From NCBI GenBank assembly GCA_030531915.1, contig JAUNMD010000005.1, positions 1 through 10,625 of the forward strand: a stretch of DNA of 10,625 nt. The letters run 5' to 3'. The DNA comes from Pseudomonadota bacterium (GTDB lineage Bacteria > Pseudomonadota > Alphaproteobacteria > Rs-D84). Numbering within the stretch: position 1 is the first letter of the stretch; each line of letters starts with the position of its first letter. Of this stretch, positions 7,073 to 10,625 are shown piece by piece. The translations under genes and the position numbers were made by a program. The notes under the pieces were generated by a model. The model was not told the origin of the DNA, did no database searches, and was given only the letters and a program-made list of their open reading frames with translations.

Positions 7073-8164
7073 TTATTTCACCACACTGTTTATAATATCA
7101 ACCGCCGCCATCGCATCGGACATTGTGTTATAAGAACCAACTGACAAACGCGCACTGCCCGTGATGCCCAAATGGTTGTGAATCCATGTTGCGCACATAT
7201 TTCCCACACGCAAACACAGCCCCCGCGCACCAACCAACGCCCCGAAATCCAGCACATGCATATCAGAAATAATAAACGACAAAATCGCCGCATCACGCGA
7301 TGTCAGAATTTTAATCCGCGGATTTTTTGACAATGCATCATACATATATTTTATCAATGCCGTATCAGGACGATGCAACGAAATATCTTCGATTGCAGCG
7401 GCCAGTCCCGCAATCTGGGTCAGTGGTAATGTTCCGGCCTCCCAACAATCGGGGGCAGATTGCACGGTAAACGTACCATCTGCATTCACACGATTTACCA
7501 TTCCACCGCCAAATTTGTCCGGACGAAACCGATTCGGATTTTTAATATACATTATGCCCAATCCGGTATCCGCACCAATCTTATGCGCCGACCAACATAC
7601 AAAATCAGCGTCCCAATCTGCAACGTCAATTTCGTCATGCACAACATACTGCGCCGCATCAACAACGGTTATAACATTTGGATTTTTTTCGCGCGCCGCA
7701 CGCACAATCGCCGCGACATCTTGCGCCCGCCCCATCACATTTGACATCGCGGTTATAACCAGTACATCAACATTTGGTATGGCGCGCACATCAATGTTCA
7801 TTGATGCATCCAATGGGCATTCTATGATTTCACAACCCGCCGCCACCCATGGCAGGCGCGCACTGTGATGATCCAACGCCGACACGCCCACACGCAAATT
7901 TGGCCCGCCACCAATAATGCGACGCGCGCGATTTAACCCATCGGTCGCGCCAGACGTAAAAACAATATTGTCCGGCGTGGCATTCATAAATTCCGCCACA
8001 GCACGACGCGTCGATGCAACCATTTCATCAACCGCCATCGCACGCGCGCAAATCCCCCGCCCCGCATTCGCATACGCATCACGCAGAAACGTTGTTTCCG
8101 CCATAATTACTGATTCAGGTTTCAACGCGGACGCTGCCGCATCTAAGTATATGATTTTATTCAT
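7073..8164 (-). CDS. sufS: SufS-type group II cysteine desulfurase
   Basis: SufS is a PLP-dependent enzyme that removes sulfur from cysteine, giving alanine and an enzyme persulfide that SufE collects. From the ATG at 8164 the product has 363 residues, about 40 shorter than the usual 405-410. Visible sites are YLDAAASALKP near the N terminus, H99 of ALDHHSARLPW (substrate/PLP stacking), D169 in VVDAAQ, the PLP lysine K195 in WSAHKIG, WEAGTL (241-246), and the catalytic cysteine C324 in RVGNMCA before the C-terminal GSARLSVGSYNT, which matches the family ATxRxSxxxYNT. The frame is open to 8206, but the predicted promoter would start transcription near 8188, so 8164 is preferred. It heads the sufS-sufT-sufE-ftsL-ftsI run. 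No sufB, sufC or sufD is present in the window. Confidence 0.92.
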   Translation of the reverse strand: MNKIIYLDAAASALKPESVIMAETTFLRDAYANAGRGICARAMAVDEMVASTRRAVAEFMNATPDNIVFTSGATDGLNRARRIIGGGPNLRVGVSALDHHSARLPWVAAGCEIIECPLDASMNIDVRAIPNVDVLVITAMSNVMGRAQDVAAIVRAAREKNPNVITVVDAAQYVVHDEIDVADWDADFVCWSAHKIGADTGLGIMYIKNPNRFRPDKFGGGMVNRVNADGTFTVQSAPDCWEAGTLPLTQIAGLAAAIEDISLHRPDTALIKYMYDALSKNPRIKILTSRDAAILSFIISDMHVLDFGALVGARGLCLRVGNMCATWIHNHLGITGSARLSVGSYNTMSDAMAAVDIINSVVK

Positions 8165-8194
8165 TTTATACGTTTTCTCTTGCATTTTGTCTTG

Positions 8195-8222
8195 ATTATA
8201 ATACACTTGCCCAGAATATCAA
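8195..8222 (-). promoter_or_regulatory. Sigma70-type promoter for the sufS operon
   Basis: On the minus strand TTGATA (8222-8217) is separated by 16 bases from a perfect TATAAT (8200-8195), predicting a start near 8188 and a leader of about 24 bases before the sufS ATG. Its -10 overlaps the -10 of the divergent trxA promoter. The outer TTGAT and ATCAA pentamers around it form a spaced inverted repeat, which could be an operator but is too short to assert. Confidence 0.6.
8197..8202 (+). promoter_or_regulatory. -10 element of the trxA-dksA promoter
   Basis: A perfect TATAAT on the plus strand lies 37 bases before the trxA ATG, predicting a start near 8209. No good -35 exists at 16-18 bases upstream (best 3 of 6 at 8175-8180), so this promoter is likely weaker than the opposing one or needs an activator. 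It shares the ATTATAAT palindrome (8195-8202) with the sufS promoter. Confidence 0.45.
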
Positions 8223-8239
8223 TAACTAAGGAGAAAAAG

Positions 8240-8557
8240 ATGGCTTTGGAACACGCAAACGACACAAATTTTGATTCAATGTTGGGTGGCGGTATCACAC
8301 TGGTTGATTTCTGGGCATCTTGGTGTGGCCCATGCCGTATGTTTGGCCCAATTTTTGAAACAGTTTCTGACGAGATTCCTGACGTCAAATTCGTAAAATT
8401 CGAAATTGACGAAACAAATCGACGCACACCTGCGAAATATGGCATTCGCAGCATTCCCAGCGTTCTGGCATTCAAGGGCGGTGAATTGATAGAGGCACGC
8501 ACTGGTCTGATGGACGCTGATACATTGACACAGTGGATAAATGAATTAAAGGGTTAA
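8240..8557 (+). CDS. trxA: Thioredoxin
   Basis: Thioredoxin reduces disulfides in cytoplasmic proteins and is itself recharged by thioredoxin reductase. The 105-residue product is a single thioredoxin fold with DFWASWCGPC (23-32; redox pair C29 and C32), the conserved Asp D23, and the cis-proline P73 in GIRSIPSVLAF. There is no signal peptide from the chosen start. The ATG at 8240 follows an excellent AAGGAG ribosome site with a six-base spacer; the frame extends upstream to 8180, but that part runs across the promoter region and is not thioredoxin-like. The gene is divergent from sufS and lies three bases before dksA, so the two plus-strand genes probably share one transcript. Confidence 0.95.
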   Translation: MALEHANDTNFDSMLGGGITLVDFWASWCGPCRMFGPIFETVSDEIPDVKFVKFEIDETNRRTPAKYGIRSIPSVLAFKGGELIEARTGLMDADTLTQWINELKG

Positions 8558-8560
8558 AAA

Positions 8561-8995
8561 ATGGCGTCCAAGAAGAATTACAAGACATTGGAATTACCAC
8601 CAAAGTACACACCGAAGAAGTCCGAACCATATATGTGCGAACAACAGTTGGCGTATTTCTATCAAATGTTGATGGCACAAAAAGAAGAACTGATGCACGA
8701 CAGCGATTCGGTTCTGAGTGCCGTGCGTTTGGCCGAAAAGACCGAGGCCGCGGGCGTCGGTGACGATTCGGATAATGCAACATATGAACAAGATATCACA
8801 ATGAATCTGCGTATGTCTGAACGCGATAACAACCTGTTGCGTAAAATTGATGCCGCGTTGGATCGCATTGAAAACGGCACATATGGGTACAGTGTTGTGT
8901 CTGGCGATGAAATTGGTCTGAACCGTATGATGGCGCGCCCATTGGCAACTATGACGGTCGAAGAACAAGAAGAATACGAACAGCGCAGACAGTAA
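8561..8995 (+). CDS. dksA: DksA/TraR-family RNA polymerase-binding regulator lacking zinc-finger cysteines
   Basis: DksA inserts a coiled coil into the RNA polymerase secondary channel and works with ppGpp to reset transcription in starvation. The 144-residue product has the two coiled-coil helices (about 26-65 and 75-105) joined by the tip DDSDNA (68-73), which keeps the functional DxxDxA pattern of E. coli DksA. The C-terminal globular domain is recognisable by GTYGY (106-110), GDEIGLNRMMARPLA (115-129) and the terminal helix, but the four zinc ligands of the classical domain are replaced (S111, S114, T132, E135). The only cysteine is C26. Alphaproteobacterial DksA proteins often have just one finger cysteine; here even that is gone. 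The gene follows trxA by three bases, with AAGGG ahead of its ATG, and is followed by a terminator. Confidence 0.92.
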   Translation: MASKKNYKTLELPPKYTPKKSEPYMCEQQLAYFYQMLMAQKEELMHDSDSVLSAVRLAEKTEAAGVGDDSDNATYEQDITMNLRMSERDNNLLRKIDAALDRIENGTYGYSVVSGDEIGLNRMMARPLATMTVEEQEEYEQRRQ

Positions 8996-9011
8996 AAATA
9001 AGCAGAAAAAT

Positions 9012-9038
9012 AAACGCGGGCAAATTGTCCGCGTTTTT
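9012..9038 (+). terminator. Rho-independent terminator of trxA-dksA
   Basis: AAACGCGG (9012-9019) pairs with CCGCGTTT (9029-9036), extended inward by one G-T and one C-G pair around an AAATT loop, and the stem runs into a T tract ending at 9038. It begins 16 bases after the dksA stop. Confidence 0.85.
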
Positions 9039-9046
9039 ATTTGCAT

Positions 9047-9073
9047 AAAAAGACGCGCGAAAAATTTCGCGCG
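9047..9073 (-). terminator. Rho-independent terminator of the SPOR-tatA operon
   Basis: CGCGCGAAA (9054-9062) is a perfect inverted repeat of TTTCGCGCG (9065-9073). On the minus strand the stem is followed by TCTTTTT (to 9047), and it begins seven bases after the tatA stop. The other face is followed by CTTTT, so it may also back up the dksA terminator on the plus strand. Confidence 0.8.
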
Positions 9074-9080
9074 CTTTTAA

Positions 9081-9350
9081 TTATTTTGTAACCTTTTTGG
9101 CCACCTTTTTAACCGGCTTTTTCGCGGCAACCGCCTTCTTTGGCGCGACTGCTTTTTTAGCCGCCGGCTTTTTCACAGCGGGTTTTGCAACCGGTGCTTT
9201 ATCGGCTGGCGTGGTCTTCATTTCTTTCTTGAACACATTTATACCATCGGCCAGATTTTTCATAATCGATGGGATTTTCGCACTGCCGAATAAAATCATA
9301 ACCAGCACGACAATCAGTAAAATTTCAGCCCAGCCAAAACGTCCAAACAT
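9081..9350 (-). CDS. tatA: Twin-arginine translocase pore subunit TatA with a Lys/Ala/Pro-rich tail
   Basis: TatA oligomerises at the TatBC receptor to let folded proteins cross the inner membrane. The 89-residue product has the family order: short N terminus, transmembrane helix (about 5-21), the FG hinge with a KIP motif (FGSAKIP, 21-27), and the amphipathic helix carrying ADGINVFKKEM (34-44). The remainder (about 45-89) is a low-complexity basic tail of repeated KKA, KKP and AVA units resembling histone H1 tails; TatA tails are usually shorter and often acidic. The FG hinge and KIP distinguish it from the TatB at 713-1021. It lies 18 bases after the SPOR-protein gene, with AAGGGG before its ATG, and is thus far from tatBC in this genome. 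Confidence 0.93.
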   Translation of the reverse strand: MFGRFGWAEILLIVVLVMILFGSAKIPSIMKNLADGINVFKKEMKTTPADKAPVAKPAVKKPAAKKAVAPKKAVAAKKPVKKVAKKVTK

Positions 9351-9368
9351 CTTATTCCCCTTACCTTA

Positions 9369-10160
9369 TTATTTTGCAACATAGCAATCCAGACCGTCGG
9401 ATTTTGCATTACGGCAGAATCCATTCGCGTCCGCAGACGTTGCAAACGCAACGCGCAATCTGTATGTTGTTTTACCATTTGGCAACTGCGCCGCCAAGAT
9501 TACGAATTGTTTACCGGCAAACAAACTCTGGTGGCCGGCCTGAATCTTGCGCTGTGCGGCCTCGGCCAATGCACGGGTGCTGTACGAACCAAACTGGACA
9601 TACCAACCGCCGTGTGCTGGGGCAACCTGTTGTTTAACAACCTTTTTCGGTGCCGCCTTTGCCGCTGGCTTTGTTGCCGTCTTTGGCTTTGCCACTGGTT
9701 TCGCTGCAACTGGCTTGTCTGGGTTAAATGTCACGGTCTTTCTGTCTTCGACAACGCGAATCGGTGTTCCAACTGTTTCCTGAACTGGGGCTGCAACCGG
9801 CTGTGGTGCTGGCACGGGATTTACCGGTGCCGCGGCTGGTGCTGGCGCGGGCACAGGTGTCGGCTGCGCCGCCACTGGCATCGCCGGTGCATTTTCCGGA
9901 CGCGCTGGTACATTCAGCGAACCATCATCAACAATTACCGCTGGGGCATCCAAGTCAACCTCTATCGATGACGAAGAATTTCCACCAACCGTGCGAACAA
10001 TAATATATGTCGCCAAAATAATCACGATAACACCCACCGCCATCAGCAACCATGGCTTTTTCGGGCGTGGTGTGGCAAACGGTGTCGCATCAGGCAATGC
10101 GTCCACATCATTTGCATCGTCTAAATCCAATAAATCCAAATTGTTGTTATCTTCGTTCAT
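9369..10160 (-). CDS. Membrane-anchored SPOR-domain protein
   Basis: SPOR domains bind septal peptidoglycan lacking stem peptides and bring proteins to the division site. The 263-residue product has an acidic cytoplasmic N terminus (about 1-34), one transmembrane segment (about 36-57), a long Pro/Ala-rich linker turning Lys/Ala-rich (about 88-180), and a C-terminal SPOR domain (about 185-262) with GGWYVQFGSYSTRALAEAA and YRLRVAFATSADANGFC. This layout is the common single-pass division-associated SPOR architecture (as in FtsN/DedD), with no enzymatic domain. In many alphaproteobacteria a SPOR gene lies a few genes ahead of tatA, separated by nagZ and scpAB; here it adjoins tatA directly. The specific name (FtsN-like or other) cannot be decided. 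Confidence 0.88.
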   Translation of the reverse strand: MNEDNNNLDLLDLDDANDVDALPDATPFATPRPKKPWLLMAVGVIVIILATYIIVRTVGGNSSSSIEVDLDAPAVIVDDGSLNVPARPENAPAMPVAAQPTPVPAPAPAAAPVNPVPAPQPVAAPVQETVGTPIRVVEDRKTVTFNPDKPVAAKPVAKPKTATKPAAKAAPKKVVKQQVAPAHGGWYVQFGSYSTRALAEAAQRKIQAGHQSLFAGKQFVILAAQLPNGKTTYRLRVAFATSADANGFCRNAKSDGLDCYVAK

Positions 10161-10190
10161 CAGGAAATCCCCCCATAGTTCTTTGTGGTA

Positions 10191-10218
10191 ATTATATCAT
10201 AAAAAAGCCAATTCACAA
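10191..10218 (-). promoter_or_regulatory. Sigma70-type promoter for the SPOR-tatA operon
   Basis: On the minus strand TTGTGA (10218-10213, 4 of 6) is followed after 16 bases by a perfect TATAAT (10196-10191), placing the start near 10184 and giving a short leader that carries a GGGGGGA ribosome site before the ATG at 10160. Confidence 0.55.
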
Positions 10219-10234
10219 AGAATATATGACGAAA

Positions 10235-10378
10235 TTATTTAGGCATTTGACCAAAATGTGGCGGCACAATCAGTTTATGATTTTCCTCTACAATCGGTTC
10301 TGTTTCACATGTGCGCGCGCACGCCGTCAGCATTGCTGGCATCGCCGCAATCGCCAATAATAAAAGTACTTTTTTCAT
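10235..10378 (-). CDS. Small putative lipoprotein (47 residues)
   Basis: The product starts MKKVLLLLAIAAMPAMLTAC, a signal peptide with a positively charged start, hydrophobic core and a lipobox (LTAC) that would give lipidated C20. The mature part is only about 28 residues (ARTCETEP onward) and includes one more cysteine (C24) and a C-terminal LIVPPHFGQMP. I do not recognise the family; the PP-x-F motif recalls the ends of some alphaproteobacterial lipoproteins, which is no more than a resemblance. The frame is open upstream to 10432, but that extension runs through a hairpin, while the ATG at 10378 has an AAGGG/AGGA ribosome site. As a lipoprotein it would be a potential LolA client. It lies between thrS and the SPOR gene. 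Confidence 0.7.
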   Translation of the reverse strand: MKKVLLLLAIAAMPAMLTACARTCETEPIVEENHKLIVPPHFGQMPK

Positions 10379-10404
10379 TTCCTGCCCTTTTCTTTCTTGC
10401 ACAA

Positions 10405-10434
10405 GTATGGCGCGCATAGAACAGCGCGCCATAT
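10405..10434 (-). repeat. Perfect inverted repeat between thrS and the lipoprotein gene
   Basis: TATGGCGCGC (10406-10415) and GCGCGCCATA (10424-10433) pair perfectly over ten bases around an eight-base loop, with a possible eleventh G-T pair. On the minus strand no T tract follows, so it is not a canonical terminator for thrS; the T-rich run is on the plus-strand side. It may be a thrS 3' stabiliser, a rho-linked pause, or a leader hairpin of the lipoprotein transcript. Confidence 0.7.
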
Positions 10435-10444
10435 GTTTGTTTTC

Positions 10445-10473
10445 ATTTTATCGTGGCATCTTTACCGCATCAA
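10445..10473 (-). promoter_or_regulatory. Possible promoter for the small lipoprotein gene
   Basis: On the minus strand TTGATG (10473-10468) and TAAAAT (10450-10445) are separated by 17 bases, inside the last codons and stop of thrS. Transcription would begin near 10438, so the 10406-10433 hairpin would form at the 5' end of the message. Each hexamer is imperfect (4 and 5 of 6), so this is tentative. Confidence 0.35.
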
Positions 10474-10625
10474 CCATCTGGGCGATAAATTCAGACAACG
10501 GCATTGTTTCCTGTTTGTCCACACCCAAACGACGCAACGTTACGGTCTTGTCCGCGGCTTCTTTTTCGCCAACAACCGCGATAATCGGTGTTTTCGCCAA
10601 CGACAATTCACGAATCTTGTAGTTG
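10448..10625 (-). CDS. thrS: Threonine-tRNA ligase, C-terminal end (partial)
   Basis: Only the last 58 codons are in the window; the gene enters from the right edge. The reading NYKIRELSLAKTPIIAVVGE, followed by KTVTLRRLG and ending in PLSEFIAQMVDAVK, matches the C-terminal anticodon-binding domain of class II ThrRS, which commonly has NYKIREHSLAKVP and TVxxRRLG. The enzyme charges tRNA-Thr; the catalytic and editing domains lie outside. The REH histidine of the common form is Leu here. The stop TAA is at 10450-10448. No infC follows, unlike many bacterial thrS loci; a small lipoprotein gene comes next. Confidence 0.88.
   Translation of the reverse strand, partial: NYKIRELSLAKTPIIAVVGEKEAADKTVTLRRLGVDKQETMPLSEFIAQMVDAVKMPR

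Noticed and set aside
8180..8239. N-terminal extension of thioredoxin as a possible signal peptide
   Set aside because: The stretch runs through the promoter and the AAGGAG ribosome site, which point to the start at 8240.
9620..9900. Repetitive DNA in the SPOR gene as a possible tandem repeat or CRISPR-like array
   Set aside because: The units are irregular codon-level repeats of Pro, Ala and Lys with no fixed period or spacers; they encode the linker.
9507..9971. Plus-strand frame rich in Cys, Trp and Arg
   Set aside because: Its composition is the antisense reading of the Pro/Ala/Lys-rich linker of the SPOR protein, not a real gene.
1..10625. Search for a defence, phage or mobile system
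   Set aside because: Every gene on both strands is accounted for by housekeeping families; no transposase, integrase, terminal repeats, toxin-antitoxin pair or nuclease cluster of that kind is visible.

Overview
The window reads as ordinary chromosomal housekeeping DNA from an alphaproteobacterium, probably a lineage with a compact genome. The evidence is a TatABC translocase, LolA, an alphaproteobacterial-type FtsL, SUF-pathway genes and a DksA without zinc-finger cysteines, with most gene gaps under 30 bases and several stop/start overlaps. UGA is used as a stop (tatC, lolA's neighbour nrnA, sufE), so the standard bacterial code applies. I see no mobile element, CRISPR array, tRNA, rRNA, phage or defence gene. 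No stretch over about 90 bases lacks a feature.

Layout, left to right. (1) 1-4397, minus strand: recJ, nrnA, lolA, tatB, tatC and the first codons of another gene form one tight run, read right to left. A well-formed sigma70-type promoter (TTGCTA-N17-TATAAT) lies at the end of ftsI, just ahead of recJ. (2) 4416-8164, minus strand: sufS, sufT, sufE, ftsL and ftsI form a second tight run. It joins Fe-S cluster assembly to septal peptidoglycan synthesis. (3) 8165-8239: a short divergent promoter region in which one ATTATAAT palindrome supplies a -10 element in both directions. (4) 8240-8995, plus strand: thioredoxin then a Cys-poor DksA, closed by a rho-independent terminator. (5) 9081-10160, minus strand: a membrane-anchored SPOR-domain protein followed by tatA, ending in a hairpin terminator that faces the dksA terminator. 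(6) 10235-10625, minus strand: a 47-residue lipoprotein gene and the 3' end of thrS.

The genes fall into three themes: envelope biogenesis (Tat export, lipoprotein trafficking by LolA, FtsL/FtsI septal synthesis, SPOR protein), Fe-S and redox biology (SufS/SufT/SufE, thioredoxin), and nucleic-acid turnover or transcription control (RecJ, NrnA-like DHH enzyme, DksA).

I did not find a convincing undescribed system. What deserves a second look is mostly arrangement and variation in known families: the split tat locus, ftsLI attached to suf genes, a TatA with a histone-H1-like tail, a DksA with all four zinc-finger positions substituted, a KTA box in place of KTG in FtsI, and the shared -10 palindrome.
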